Positions 27,101 through 36,935 are shown, counted from the stretch's first letter. The stretch is DNA of 64,000 nucleotides from Dolichospermum flos-aquae CCAP 1403/13F (GCF_012516395.1 NZ_CP051206.1:1364001-1428000), one strand, 5' to 3'. The notes: generated by a model not told the origin, from the sequence alone. Translations and numbers: made by a program.

Positions 27101-28495
27101 TTAATTATTGAAAATCCTCCCTTTAATTTCCTCTACCAAATCTGCCAAAGCTACTTCTATTTGTTCACCACTTTGTAGATCTTTCAATGATGATTTTTGT
27201 GCTGCTGCTTCTTCCGCACCAATAATTACACAAAATCTAATTCCCTGTTTATCTGCGGCTTGAAATTGTTTACCTAAAGGGCGTTTTTCAAAGTTAGTCA
27301 CAACATTAATTCCCCCTTGACGTAACTGTTGAGATACTTGTAAATAAACAGGCATTAAATCCTCTTGCATATTTACTACTACCACTTGAGTAGGAGTTGC
27401 AGATAAAGTATTGAGAATACCCGCTTTTAACAACCTGCTAATTAACCGAGTTAAACCAATAGAAATACCCACACCAGGCATTTTTTCACCGATAAATGTT
27501 CCCACTAATTCTTCATATCTACCACCAGAACAAATACTTCCCAAAGCTGCATGACCTAATAAGGTAGTTTCATAAACTGTTCCAGTATAGTAATTTAAAC
27601 CACGAGCAATAGATAAATCAATACAGAAACGTTTATCAGCAACTCCTAAATTTCTCACTCCATTAATGACAGTTTCTAATTCAGTTACTCCCAAATTAAA
27701 TTGTTCTGCTTCTGGCAAACTTTCAGCGAGGTATTTGAGTTTATCTAAAACATCATCAATACTACCATCAATTTTCACAAACTCAATAATTTTTTCCGTT
27801 TGTTCTGAAGAAATACCTTCTGTCTCTAACTCTTGTTTAACTTTAGCTTCGCCAATTTTCTCCAAATTATCAATAATACTAATGCAGGTTTTAATTTGGT
27901 TTTCAGCAACTCCTACTGATTGGAAAAATCCTGTCAGGATTTTGCGGTTATTAATGCGAATGACAAAATCACCAATATTAATCTTTTCAAATATTTCCGT
28001 GATAATTGCGGGCATTTGGGCATCATAAAGTAAACTCAGTTTACCACGAGCAACTACATCTATATCACATTGCCGAAACTGTCGAAATCGTCCATCTTTT
28101 GCCCGTTCACCCCGAAATACCATATCCATTTGATAACGAGCAAAAGGAAAAGTTAATTCATTTAAGTGACGAGCAATATAAGCAGCAAAAGGAACAGTTT
28201 GATCAAATTTCAAAGCTCTTGCTTCTGAACCAGTTTCTCCAGATTTATCCTTTTCTGCTTGGCGATTTGGTGGTAAAATTGGGTCAATACCATAGATAAT
28301 ATTATCACCTTGATTACCTTTAGCTTGCAGGACTTCTAACCTTTCTACTGCTGGAGTTTCAATGGGTGTAAAACCATAACTTTCAAAAACTTTACGAATA
28401 ATATCCAGTAAATATACTTCTAAACGCTTTTCGCTAGGTAGAAATTCAGGAAATCCGCTCGGAGTAGAAAAGTTGATTTTGTCACTTTTAGTCAT
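27101..28495 (-). CDS. hisS: Histidyl-tRNA synthetase
   Basis: HisRS charges tRNA-His. The 464 residues contain class II motif 1 (FTPIETPAVERLEVL), motif 2 (FPFARYQMDMVFRGERAKDG then RFRQFRQCDIDVVA), the HisA-type motif SIARGLNYYTGTVYET, motif 3 (MPGVGISIGLTRL) and a C-terminal anticodon-binding domain (TQVVVVNMQEDLMPVYLQVS to the end). Length is slightly above the bacterial norm (about 430). It stands alone, convergent with the 5'-nucleotidase. Confidence 0.96.
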   Translation of the reverse strand: MTKSDKINFSTPSGFPEFLPSEKRLEVYLLDIIRKVFESYGFTPIETPAVERLEVLQAKGNQGDNIIYGIDPILPPNRQAEKDKSGETGSEARALKFDQTVPFAAYIARHLNELTFPFARYQMDMVFRGERAKDGRFRQFRQCDIDVVARGKLSLLYDAQMPAIITEIFEKINIGDFVIRINNRKILTGFFQSVGVAENQIKTCISIIDNLEKIGEAKVKQELETEGISSEQTEKIIEFVKIDGSIDDVLDKLKYLAESLPEAEQFNLGVTELETVINGVRNLGVADKRFCIDLSIARGLNYYTGTVYETTLLGHAALGSICSGGRYEELVGTFIGEKMPGVGISIGLTRLISRLLKAGILNTLSATPTQVVVVNMQEDLMPVYLQVSQQLRQGGINVVTNFEKRPLGKQFQAADKQGIRFCVIIGAEEAAAQKSSLKDLQSGEQIEVALADLVEEIKGRIFNN

Positions 28496-28534
28496 GTTTT
28501 TACCTTAATAAATGGGAAATTAACCACAGAATTA

Positions 28535-28981
28535 CTATTTTACCCTTTCTTCTTGAATTAGAGTGCGTTGATAAATTTGATCATTTTTAAACCAGTGCCA
28601 AGTCCGAGCGCGATGATTATCGTCAGGGCTAATCTGAATCATTTCATATAAGTACATAGTGGGAAATTGTTTATAACTAAAATACAACATCACTGTAGAA
28701 TCATCAACTTCCCAAGCTTGACCTTCAATCCGTTCAGTATCAAACCAAATTTTCTGATCTTTGTAAGTTGCAGGAAAATTATGTTCTTCTTCTTTACCAT
28801 TAGACCAAGTATAATGATTAATTTGATAGTAAGAATATGGGCTATTTTCTGGAAATTGACAACTGAGATAAGAATCATGTTGATCAATGATTTTACCTGT
28901 AATATCAACTACTGTATAAGTCCCCGACCACTCACCTTGATGACGAGCTAAAACAGGCATTTCTAGACGAATATTAGACAT
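28535..28981 (-). CDS. DUF3598-like small protein
   Basis: The 148 residues form a beta-rich barrel-like pattern: LARHQGEWSGTYTVVD, SYLSCQFPENSPYSYYQINH, YTWSNGKEEEHNFPATYKDQ, IEGQAWEVDDSTVMLYFSYK, MYLYEMIQISPD, RARTWHWFKNDQIYQRTLI. This resembles the lipocalin-like N-terminal domain of cyanobacterial DUF3598 proteins. Function is unknown; a lipid or pigment-binding role is only a structural guess. It lies 39 bp upstream of hisS on the same strand, so the two may be cotranscribed. Confidence 0.65.
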   Translation of the reverse strand: MSNIRLEMPVLARHQGEWSGTYTVVDITGKIIDQHDSYLSCQFPENSPYSYYQINHYTWSNGKEEEHNFPATYKDQKIWFDTERIEGQAWEVDDSTVMLYFSYKQFPTMYLYEMIQISPDDNHRARTWHWFKNDQIYQRTLIQEERVK

Positions 28982-29042
28982 AAGATAATTTGGTAATTGA
29001 TAATTGGTAATTGAGAAAACCTTTTACCCAGTTTCCATATCC

Positions 29043-30464
29043 CTAATCTTCATTATTAAACCACCAAGGGTCTTTATCAATGTTAGTTTTAATCAAAAAG
29101 GCTTTTTTTCGCATAAAGCGTTTAAAGGCAGCTTTACCCATGCGTGAACCTCCCAAACCAGAAAATTTAAAGGCGTTTTTTTCTCCTTCTTGCATCATAG
29201 CTGTTAACCCTGCATCATTAATACTAATAGCACCTACATCTATTTGCATACCAATTTCTAATGCTAACTCTTCTGATTCAGAAAATATAGCAGCACTTAA
29301 TCCATAAATAGAATCATTAGCTAAATTTATCGCTTCTTCTATATTAGCAAAAGACATAACCGGCATAATTGGACCAAATGTTTCTTCAGTCATTACTTTC
29401 ATGGAATGGTCAACTTCAGTCATAACCGTGGGACGACACCACCAACCTCCACCTAATTCTTCTACTTTACCACCACAGTGAATTACTGCCCCTTTAGAAA
29501 CTGCATCTAGCAGATGATCATTAATAATAGCTGCTTGTTTTTCACAAATAATCGGACCAATTTCACCACTTTCAATAGTTGGGTATGCCAATTTCAATTT
29601 ATGGGATTTAGTGACTAATTGATGATAAAATTGTTCAAAAATAGATTCAGCAACATAAATTCTTTCAATTGATAAACATGACTGTCCAGAATTCACAACA
29701 GAACCCCACAAAATTGCTGAAGTTGCTAAGTCTAAATCTGCTGATTCTAAAACAATAGCTGGGTCTTTGCCACCTAATTCTAAGCAAGCAGGAATGAATT
29801 TTTGGGCTGCTGCTTCTGCCACTAAACGCCCAGTTTCTACACTACCTGTAAAACAAATTAAATCTACATCTTCGATTAAATCTGCTCCTGTTTGTCCTGC
29901 TCCTTCGACAAAATTTAAAACATCACGTAATTGCGGAATTGTATTCAGAGTTGTCATTAAAGGAGCAACAAAACGGGGAGTGATTTCACTGGGTTTAACT
30001 ATGACTGCACAACCCGCTAATAAAGCTGGAATTGTATCAATTGTAGATAACAATAGGGGAAAATTCCAAGGACTAATTATGCCAACCAGAGGATAAGGAA
30101 CAGCCGTTTGTTGTAAAGCAATAAACGGAATAGATGTATTTTTAGCTGTCCCTTGTAGTAATTGTGGAGCTAAATTACACCATTTATCAATATTAGCAAT
30201 AAATGAATCTACTTCTGTCACTGATGTTGATAATCTTCCCGTATCACTAACTAAAGCTTCTGTTAATTGTGTTCGGTCTGATAATATCGCTTTTTTCCAG
30301 GCTTTTAAAGCGGCAATTCTGCCTTCAACTCCTAATTTCTGCCAGATAATTTGTCCTCTTCGCAACCGGTGACATTGCTGGGAAAGTAATTTTGGTGGTG
30401 GAGGAACGATGACATAATCAAATTTACCTGTGCGGGGGTTGCGGACTTCTATTGGTTTACTCAT
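29043..30464 (-). CDS. Aldehyde dehydrogenase family protein
   Basis: NAD(P)-dependent oxidation of an aldehyde to an acid. The 473 residues contain the catalytic E229 (LELGGKDPAIV) and nucleophile C263 (NSGQSCLSIERIYV), the cofactor motif GIISPWNFPLLL (129-140) and CFTGSVETGRLV (204-215), and EETFGPIMPV near 365. The C-terminal part is extended with MRKKAFLIKTNIDKDPWWF. Substrate cannot be assigned. It precedes the DUF3598 gene by about 60 bp on the same strand. Confidence 0.92.
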   Translation of the reverse strand: MSKPIEVRNPRTGKFDYVIVPPPPKLLSQQCHRLRRGQIIWQKLGVEGRIAALKAWKKAILSDRTQLTEALVSDTGRLSTSVTEVDSFIANIDKWCNLAPQLLQGTAKNTSIPFIALQQTAVPYPLVGIISPWNFPLLLSTIDTIPALLAGCAVIVKPSEITPRFVAPLMTTLNTIPQLRDVLNFVEGAGQTGADLIEDVDLICFTGSVETGRLVAEAAAQKFIPACLELGGKDPAIVLESADLDLATSAILWGSVVNSGQSCLSIERIYVAESIFEQFYHQLVTKSHKLKLAYPTIESGEIGPIICEKQAAIINDHLLDAVSKGAVIHCGGKVEELGGGWWCRPTVMTEVDHSMKVMTEETFGPIMPVMSFANIEEAINLANDSIYGLSAAIFSESEELALEIGMQIDVGAISINDAGLTAMMQEGEKNAFKFSGLGGSRMGKAAFKRFMRKKAFLIKTNIDKDPWWFNNED

Positions 30465-30504
30465 TTGTGATTAATTTAAATGTTATCTCTCGCAATTTCT
30501 CTTA

Positions 30505-30673
30505 GAGGATGTTTGAAAAGTTGTATTCCGTAATTTTCATCACATTGCTACCCCCCTTTCCCCTTGTAAAGGGGGGAAACAATAAAAATCCAGTTCCCTC
30601 CCCTTGTAAAGGGGAGGGTTAGGGTGGGGTAAAAAATATTTGATACATCAACCATAACTTTTCAAACACCCTC
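30505..30673. mobile_element. 169-bp MITE with ~18-bp terminal inverted repeats, copy A
   Basis: Left end GAGGATGTTTGAAAAGTT, right end (reverse complement) GAGGGTGTTTGAAAAGTT, flanked on both sides by TTA, the apparent target duplication. The interior has CCCCTTGTAAAGGGG palindromes and no ORF. The rest of the 470-bp gap between the dehydrogenase and the ligase gene holds the IS-end-like motif at 30845-30870. Confidence 0.85.
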
Positions 30674-30844
30674 TTAGAGATCCCTAAGGGTAGGCGCAAA
30701 GGCGGAAAGGAAGAAATACAATAAGTTTTCTAACACGTTTTTACAGTATTTTTGGTTCAAAAAGAGGAATTTTATTTGGGAACTGGTCACATTCTAATTG
30801 TTCCATCTTTGCTACTACAGATTTTAATGCCCTTAGGGTCAGGA

Positions 30845-30870
30845 GTGGGGCTTCTGTCGGTTAAGCTAAA
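30845..30870 (+). other. Solo IS-end-like motif shared with the iscB locus
   Basis: GTGGGGCTTCTGTCGGTT followed by AAGCTAAA also occurs, with one extra T, at 44786-44812 in reverse orientation beside the iscB element. Being present alone here, it may be a solo right-end remnant. Confidence 0.45.
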
Positions 30871-30934
30871 AAATTGCATTTATAGATAAAATACTGACAA
30901 AGAGCGATCAGATTTTTGTTAACACACAAGCTTT

Positions 30935-32449
30935 ATGAAACCACAAATACCAACACAACGGGCAATTCTGGGATTAGAAGATTTTATATCTACTCCCTTA
31001 GCAGAGAAACTAGAACAGCATCTTCACATTGACAGTCGAGAAAGAGCGATCGCATTATTTCAAGATGTAGCTGCTAGTGTACCCGCTTACCAGGCATTTT
31101 TAGCAGAACGAGGCATAAATCCTCAAGATATTCAAACATTAGCAGATTTCCAAAACTTACCAAAAGTTAATAAAGAAAATTATATTTCCTATTATTCTTT
31201 GCCCCAATTGTGTAATAATGGAAAGATAGGAGGCTGTGATATGATCGCAGCTTCCTCTGGCTCAACAGGTAAACCCACATTTTGGCCGCGTTTCATCACT
31301 GATGAATTACAAATAGCTACCCGCTTTGAGCAAATTTTTCATGATAGTTTTCATGCAGATACTAAAACTACTTTAGCAGTAGTTTGTTTTGCTCTGGGAA
31401 CTTGGGTAGGGGGAATGTTTACTACTAATTGTTGTCGTCATTTAGCCGCTAAGGGTTATCCGATTACCGTCATTACTCCAGGGAATAATAAACCGGAAAT
31501 TTTGCGAATTGTCCAGGAATTAGGTGGTAACTTTGAGCAAGTTGTGTTATTAGGATATCCACCATTTTTAAAAGATGTCATTGATACGGGTATTACCAAT
31601 AATATCGAATGGGGACAATATCATATTAAGTTAGTCATGGCAGGAGAAGTATTTAGTGAAGAATGGCGCAATTTAGTAGCCCAAAGAATAGGTTCTGAAA
31701 ATCCCTGTGATGATTTTGCTTCTATGTATGGAACAGCAGACGCGGGAGTTTTAGGAAATGAAACACCTCTTAGTATTTGTATTCGGCGGTTTTTAGCAGT
31801 CACACCTCAAGCAGCTAAAGCATTATTTGGGGAGTCGCGTTTACCTACTTTAGTCCAATATGATCCTTGCAGTCGTTTTTTTGAAGTAGAAGATGGAAAT
31901 TTACTATTTTCTGGGAATAATGGTGTGCCTTTAATTAGATATAGCATTTTTGATCAAGGTGGCTTAATTACTTATGCCCAAATGCTAGAATTTTTAGCAG
32001 CATGGGGTTTTAATCCTATTACAGAATTAGAAAATCATCGCGGAATTCATCAATTACCTTTTGTTTATATCTTCGGACGTTCTAATTTTACGGTTTCCTA
32101 TTTTGGCGCAAATATCTATCCAGAAAATGTGACGGTAGGATTAGAACAACCAATTATTAGAGAATGGGTAACAGGTAAATTTGTTTTACAGGTAAAAGAG
32201 GATTTAGACAAAAACCGCTTTTTATCTGTAGTAGTAGAGTTAGCACCAGGAATAGAGGATAAAGAGGAGAAAAGATTATCTATAACTGCTGCTATTCTTG
32301 CTCAATTATTGCGTCTCAATAGTGAGTTTGCTAACTATGTTCCCCGACAATATCAAACTCCATTGGTAGAATTAAAACCCATTGGTGATATTGAATATTT
32401 TCCTATAGGTGTCAAACACAGATATACCCGGAATAATATGCGTAAATAG
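30935..32449 (+). CDS. Phenylacetate-CoA ligase-like AMP-forming enzyme
   Basis: Adenylate-forming enzymes activate a carboxylic acid with ATP, then usually form a CoA thioester. The 504 residues have the AMP-binding P-loop AASSGSTGKPT (105-115), a MYGTADAGVLGNET segment typical of PaaK-type enzymes and a C-terminal domain with RYSIFDQGGLITY. The N-terminus DVAASVPAYQAFLAERGI matches the PaaK-type start. The substrate is unknown; many cyanobacterial paralogues sit in secondary-metabolism or lipid contexts. ATG with weak upstream ribosome site; single gene. Confidence 0.8.
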   Translation: MKPQIPTQRAILGLEDFISTPLAEKLEQHLHIDSRERAIALFQDVAASVPAYQAFLAERGINPQDIQTLADFQNLPKVNKENYISYYSLPQLCNNGKIGGCDMIAASSGSTGKPTFWPRFITDELQIATRFEQIFHDSFHADTKTTLAVVCFALGTWVGGMFTTNCCRHLAAKGYPITVITPGNNKPEILRIVQELGGNFEQVVLLGYPPFLKDVIDTGITNNIEWGQYHIKLVMAGEVFSEEWRNLVAQRIGSENPCDDFASMYGTADAGVLGNETPLSICIRRFLAVTPQAAKALFGESRLPTLVQYDPCSRFFEVEDGNLLFSGNNGVPLIRYSIFDQGGLITYAQMLEFLAAWGFNPITELENHRGIHQLPFVYIFGRSNFTVSYFGANIYPENVTVGLEQPIIREWVTGKFVLQVKEDLDKNRFLSVVVELAPGIEDKEEKRLSITAAILAQLLRLNSEFANYVPRQYQTPLVELKPIGDIEYFPIGVKHRYTRNNMRK

Positions 32450-32589
32450 TCAAAAAATAGGTAAGAAATCAAAATCTCAAACTTTGCGCCTTTGCTTCTT
32501 TGCGCCTCTGCGCGAAACATAATTAATAATAACGCAACGGCCAAAATTTAATAAAACTCTTACCTACAATCAGGTTATTTGCATACTGC

Positions 32590-33522
32590 TTATAAAAGTT
32601 GCCAACCAGTACCTTGATAACCATAATCAAAGATATCTGGATGCAATATTTCTGCGAGAATTTCTAAAGAATCTACCAACCGCGGACCAGGACGGTTAAA
32701 ATAAGCATTGCCATCAGTAATAAAGACTCTCCCTGATTGGACTGCATGGAGTTTTTTCCATTCTGGACGTTGAGTTAATACTTGAGCTTCTTGCTGAGTC
32801 TGTTGTAAATCAAAGCCACAGGGCATGAAAATAATCACATCTGGGTTACTATCTACTAATGTTTCCCATTTGACATGAGTAACAGGTTTATCCATCAGGC
32901 TAAATAATGGTTTTCCTCCTGCTAAGTTGATTAATTCAGGAACCCAATTTGTAGCGGTCATCAAAGGATCAGTCCATTCAACGCAAGCGACTTTAGGCAT
33001 TTCTGCACAGGATAGCCCTTGCAGTCTTCGCTTACAAATTCTCACACGGGCTTCTAAATTTTCCAGTATTTCTACTGAATCTACTCCAAATGTGTGACTA
33101 ACCCGTTCAATATCACCCCAAAGCTCCTGTAGTGTGTTCGGTTGTAAGGAAATTATTTGCGGTGAACTGTGGGTAAGTTGGGCAACTGCTTTTTCTACTT
33201 CCGGTAAACTGACGGCGCAGATATCACATTGATCTTGGGTGATAATGTGGGTAGGGTGCAATTTCTCTAAAACATCAATTTTGATTTTGTAGACACCTAA
33301 AGCAGATTGTAATAGATTGCTGGCTTCGTCATGAATAGAATGGCCATTAGCGTCACCATTCACACGGGCTTGGGTACAAACTGGAAGATTGGTGATTTCG
33401 GGAGGATAGTCACATTCATGCGATCGCCCGACCATAGCATCAAATAAACCCAGTTTAGCGACGATTTCCGTAGCACTCGGAATTAAAGAGACAATTCTTA
33501 TATTGTTACTTGTATCAATCAT
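32590..33522 (-). CDS. BtuF-like cobalamin-binding protein (cytoplasmic form)
   Basis: The 310 residues show the BtuF/helical-backbone metal receptor fold: RIVSLIPSATEIVAKLGL at the N-terminus, HECDYPPEI, THIITQDQCDICAVSLPEVE, VACVEWTDPLMTATNWVPEL, and NPDVIIFMPCGFDLQQT. There is no signal peptide, as in many cyanobacterial 'cobalamin-binding' proteins of this type, so a role in transport is doubtful and a cytoplasmic corrinoid role is possible. No cobalamin riboswitch was visible upstream. It is a single gene convergent with the ligase. Confidence 0.75.
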   Translation of the reverse strand: MIDTSNNIRIVSLIPSATEIVAKLGLFDAMVGRSHECDYPPEITNLPVCTQARVNGDANGHSIHDEASNLLQSALGVYKIKIDVLEKLHPTHIITQDQCDICAVSLPEVEKAVAQLTHSSPQIISLQPNTLQELWGDIERVSHTFGVDSVEILENLEARVRICKRRLQGLSCAEMPKVACVEWTDPLMTATNWVPELINLAGGKPLFSLMDKPVTHVKWETLVDSNPDVIIFMPCGFDLQQTQQEAQVLTQRPEWKKLHAVQSGRVFITDGNAYFNRPGPRLVDSLEILAEILHPDIFDYGYQGTGWQLL

Positions 33523-33742
33523 AGTTTCACCCCCTGGGAATAGGAGTCAGGAGTCAAAAATAGAAAATGGTGTTAAGTTGTTTTTAACAGATGTTTCTAC
33601 CCTCATTTTCACATATTTTTAGAGAGACGGTATCTATCTTGAGGATGTTAGCCTTTTGATTTTTCGACAAGCTCAGTAACCAGATTCCAGAATCTTAATT
33701 TTAATTAAGCGTTAACGAACCGTTTGCGAGATACACTGAAAT

Positions 33743-33781
33743 GATCACAAAAACCCACCCCTGAAAGCGTTAGGGGTGGGT
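33743..33781 (-). terminator. Rho-independent terminator of groEL
   Basis: On the minus strand ACCCACCCCT and AGGGGTGGGT form a perfect 10-bp stem with a 9-nt loop (33753-33781), followed by TTTTTGTGAT. It lies 42 bp after the groEL stop. Confidence 0.85.
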
Positions 33782-33822
33782 AATTCATAAATTATGGATT
33801 ATGGATTTGGGACAGTGGCAAA

Positions 33823-35526
33823 TTAGAACATACCCATACCACCCATGCCGCCCATACCGCCCATGCCGCCCATACCACCCATGCCGCCCATACCGCCCAT
33901 GCCACCATCAGGGGCCCCAGCGGGTTGTTTTTCAGGCTTTTCAGCAATAATGGCTTCGGTAGTTAGTACCATACCGGCAATGGAAGAAGCATTTTGTAAA
34001 GCGGAACGAACCACTTTTGCGGGATCAATAATACCAGCCGCAATTAAGTCTTCAAATTCGCCTGTAGCTGCGTTATAACCGATATTCAAATCAGTTTCCC
34101 GAACTCTGGCAACAATGACAGAACCTTCTGCCCCAGCGTTTTCCGCGATTTGCCGGAGGGGAGCTTCTAAAGCTTTTTTAACAATATCAGCGCCAATTCT
34201 TTCTTCAGGAGTGAGGCTGTTTTTAATAGCATCTACCTTGGTAGATAGATAAATTAAGGTTGCACCACCACCAGGAACAATACCTTCTTCTACCGCTGCT
34301 TTGGTAGCGTTGAGTGCGTCTTCAATCCGCAAGGTTCTGTCTTTCAGTTCTGTTTCCGTAGCTGCACCGACTTTAATCACGGCAATACCACCAGCTAACT
34401 TAGCAATGCGTTCTTGCAGTTTTTCGGTATCATAATCGGAATCAGTTTCCGCCAATTGTTTACGAATTTGCTCAATCCGGATTTGGATTTCTGGTTTAGC
34501 AGTATTACCAGCGACAATGGTGGTATTTTCCTTGTCAATGTGGATTTTCTGAGCAGTTCCCAACATTTCTAAAGTAGCTGTATCTAAGCTCAAGCCAATT
34601 TCTTCAGAAATCATTTGTCCATCGGTAAGAATGGCAATATCTTCTAACATAGCTTTGCGACGTTCACCAAAACCGGGGGCTTTAATCGCAGCTACAGCCA
34701 ATACACCACGGGCTTTATTTACAACCAATGTTTGTAAAGCATCACCGTCTACATCTTCAGCAATAATCAGTAAAGGTTGACCTAAACGGGCAACTTTTTC
34801 CAAGATAGGGACTAAATCTTGAATGCTGCTGATTTTCTTATCAACAATCAGGATACGGGAGTTTTCAAACTCTACTGTCATCCGTTCATTGTTGGTGATA
34901 AAGTAGGGAGAAATATAACCTCTATCAAGCTGCATTCCTTCCACTACTTCTAGTTCAGTGGTGAAGGATTTAGATTCTTCAACGGTAATTACACCGTCTT
35001 TAGTCACTTTCTCCATGGCCAGTGCAATCATCTGTCCGACTTCAGCATCATTACCAGCGGAAACTGTGGCAACTTGAGCGATGCCTGCGGCGGGCGATGC
35101 CAACGCACTTCCTTCTACAGGTTTAGTAATTTTGGCAATTTCTGCTACCAGTGCTTCAACGGTTTTATCAATACCCCGTTTTAAGCTAATGGGATTTGTC
35201 CCAGCGGCTACATTTTTTAACCCTTCTTTAATCAAGGCTTGTGCTAAAACTGTGGCAGTGGTAGTTCCATCGCCAGCTACATCCTTAGTTTTCGATGCTA
35301 CTTCCTGAATAAGTCTAGCACCAGTATTTTCTAGAGGATCTTCTAATTCAATTTCTTTGGCAACAGTGATACCATCGTTAACAATTTGGGGAACACCAAA
35401 TTTTTTCTCTAATAGGACGTTACGACCTCTTGGACCTAAAGTTATTTTCACTGCATCTGCCAGTGCGTTAATACCTCTTTCTAAAGCCCGTCGTGATTCT
35501 TCATTAAATGCAATAATCTTAGTCAT
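33823..35526 (-). CDS. groEL: 60-kDa chaperonin GroEL (monocistronic cyanobacterial type)
   Basis: GroEL forms the double-ring folding chamber. The 567 residues include [19 protein letters not shown], the ATP-site [13 protein letters not shown] (86-98), and the long C-terminal GGM repeat (about eight GGM units ending GMGMF). There is no groES beside it, so it corresponds to the second, stand-alone GroEL of cyanobacteria. Residues 142-148 (LASPAAG) are an insertion in the usual [15 protein letters not shown] stretch and are encoded by a GC-rich repeat-like 21 bp. A perfect CIRCE lies 33 bp upstream and a strong terminator downstream. Confidence 0.97.
   Translation of the reverse strand: MTKIIAFNEESRRALERGINALADAVKITLGPRGRNVLLEKKFGVPQIVNDGITVAKEIELEDPLENTGARLIQEVASKTKDVAGDGTTTATVLAQALIKEGLKNVAAGTNPISLKRGIDKTVEALVAEIAKITKPVEGSALASPAAGIAQVATVSAGNDAEVGQMIALAMEKVTKDGVITVEESKSFTTELEVVEGMQLDRGYISPYFITNNERMTVEFENSRILIVDKKISSIQDLVPILEKVARLGQPLLIIAEDVDGDALQTLVVNKARGVLAVAAIKAPGFGERRKAMLEDIAILTDGQMISEEIGLSLDTATLEMLGTAQKIHIDKENTTIVAGNTAKPEIQIRIEQIRKQLAETDSDYDTEKLQERIAKLAGGIAVIKVGAATETELKDRTLRIEDALNATKAAVEEGIVPGGGATLIYLSTKVDAIKNSLTPEERIGADIVKKALEAPLRQIAENAGAEGSVIVARVRETDLNIGYNAATGEFEDLIAAGIIDPAKVVRSALQNASSIAGMVLTTEAIIAEKPEKQPAGAPDGGMGGMGGMGGMGGMGGMGGMGGMGMF
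35083..35103 (-). repeat. 21-bp in-frame repeat insertion in groEL
   Basis: GCCTGCGGCGGGCGATGCC on the plus strand encodes LASPAAG inside the conserved SA-IAQVATV segment of GroEL. The GC content and GGCGATGCC/GGCATCGCC palindromic character differ from the surrounding gene and resemble the small dispersed repeats of cyanobacteria. Confidence 0.6.
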
Positions 35527-35558
35527 GTTTTATTTTTCTATTGCTTCCATTAGACAAT

Positions 35559-35585
35559 TTAGCACTCACTGACAAAGAGTGCTAA
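35559..35585. promoter_or_regulatory. CIRCE operator (HrcA site) of groEL
   Basis: TTAGCACTC-N9-GAGTGCTAA is a perfect match to the CIRCE inverted repeat bound by the heat-shock repressor HrcA. It lies 33-59 bp before the groEL start codon. Confidence 0.97.
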
Positions 35586-35689
35586 TCCCTGTTCACAATT
35601 TAGATTAACAATCAAAATCCCAAAATTGATTAATATTAACAGTTGATACTTATGTTTGACCATAAAACTAATGATTCTATTGGGAGCAA

Positions 35690-36772
35690 ATGAACTTAGC
35701 GAACTCCCTTAAATCCCTTGGCATTGCTGACCCTAGCGGCTCCGGCTGGTTAGCTGTAGTATTTACGTTTCTATTAGCTTTGATTGTTACCTGGCGGTTA
35801 ATTCCCACAATTCGCAAATTTGCCTTAGAGGTAGGTTGGGCAGATCAACCCAACGCTCGACGATTGAATCAAGAACCTTTACCGAATGCGGGAGGTTTGG
35901 CAATCTACGCGGGTGTTATTGCGGCTTTGGTCTTGGCTAGTCTCTTGCGGCCGATTGAACTGCAAGGGGTCTTAGCCCAGGTTTTAACGATTCTCCTCGG
36001 TGGTTCGATTTTAGTTCTAGTTGGCTTTATTGATGACCAATTTGGCTTACCTCCGTCTGTGCGGTTATGGGCGCAGGTAACAACAGCACTTTTGTTGGTT
36101 GGTAATGGCATTAGCATCCAAGTTGCCTTTGGTACACCCATTGATTCTCTCTTATCTATGGCGTTAACCGTGCTGTGGGTAGTGGGAATCACCAATGCTA
36201 TTAACCTCATGGATGGCATGGATGGTTTGGCTGGTGGCATTAGCTTTATTACTGCTATCAGTTTGTTAGGTGTTTCTGCCCAGTTTGATAATCGCGCTGC
36301 TGCTACTTTGGTTTTGGCAGCTTTGGGAGGGGCAGCACTGGGCTTTTTACGCCATAATTTTTACCCCTCACACATCATTATGGGTGATGCTGGAGCATAC
36401 TTTTTTGGCTATGTTTTAGCAGCAACCAGTATTTTAGGGAAACTCCAATTAAATACAATCTATGCCCTAATACCTACAGTTTTATTTCTGCTGTTGCCAG
36501 TTATTGACACTACTCAAGTGTTTGTGCGCCGGCTCATGGCAGGAAAAAATCCTTTGAGTACACCAGGTAAAGACCACCTCCATCATCGCTTGTTAGCCTG
36601 GGGACTATCCCAACGGAATGCGGCTTTTATCCTCTGGTCAATTACTTTAGGCTGTAATTTGCTGGCTATGAAAGTCCAGGGTATGAGTTTATCAGTGATG
36701 CTGGTCACTGCTATCGGTATTATTTTGCTGTTAGGGTTTACCGTTTGGCAAAGAATGTTGAATAATCGGTGA
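35690..36772 (+). CDS. Polyprenyl-phosphate N-acetylhexosamine-1-phosphate transferase (WecA/TagO/MraY superfamily)
   Basis: This membrane enzyme transfers a sugar-1-phosphate from a UDP-sugar to undecaprenyl phosphate, starting synthesis of surface polysaccharide. The 360 residues have about ten membrane segments, DQPNARRLNQEPLPNAGGLA (residues 52-71), GFIDDQFGLPP (109-119 region), NLMDGMDGLAGG (near 170), IIMGDAGAYFFGY and a His-rich loop DHLHHRLLAWG near 305. It is divergent from groEL with the CIRCE region between. A GGGAGCAA ribosome site lies before the ATG. Confidence 0.9.
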   Translation: MNLANSLKSLGIADPSGSGWLAVVFTFLLALIVTWRLIPTIRKFALEVGWADQPNARRLNQEPLPNAGGLAIYAGVIAALVLASLLRPIELQGVLAQVLTILLGGSILVLVGFIDDQFGLPPSVRLWAQVTTALLLVGNGISIQVAFGTPIDSLLSMALTVLWVVGITNAINLMDGMDGLAGGISFITAISLLGVSAQFDNRAAATLVLAALGGAALGFLRHNFYPSHIIMGDAGAYFFGYVLAATSILGKLQLNTIYALIPTVLFLLLPVIDTTQVFVRRLMAGKNPLSTPGKDHLHHRLLAWGLSQRNAAFILWSITLGCNLLAMKVQGMSLSVMLVTAIGIILLLGFTVWQRMLNNR

Positions 36773-36782
36773 ATAAGGTTTA

Positions 36783-36935
36783 GCAGTCCCTTCAAGCCAG
36801 GGAATAAATTCCCTGTCTAAAAGCTGAAGTCGGTTAAAACCGACTATTTTAGCAAAAATAAGATAATTTTTGATTTTGAGTTAACTAGAGTGCGTTTTAA
36901 CGCACTTTAGCTTTTAGACCGGAACTTAAGTTCCG
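36783..36935. repeat. Composite palindromic repeat, uninterrupted copy
   Basis: The order is CAGGGAATAAATTCCCTG palindrome, AGTCGGTTAAAACCGACT palindrome, GATTTTTGATTTTGAGTTAA, then GTGCGTTTTAACGCAC palindrome and CCGGAACTTAAGTTCCGG. A near-identical copy at 61831-62130 is split by a MITE. The remainder of the 597-bp gap before the giant gene (to 37369) holds a CTTCGACAAGCTCAGGG repeat and AT-rich promoter DNA. Confidence 0.85.

Noticed and set aside
33523-33700. Cobalamin riboswitch upstream of the BtuF-like gene
   Set aside because: No B12-box-like sequence or expected stems could be seen.
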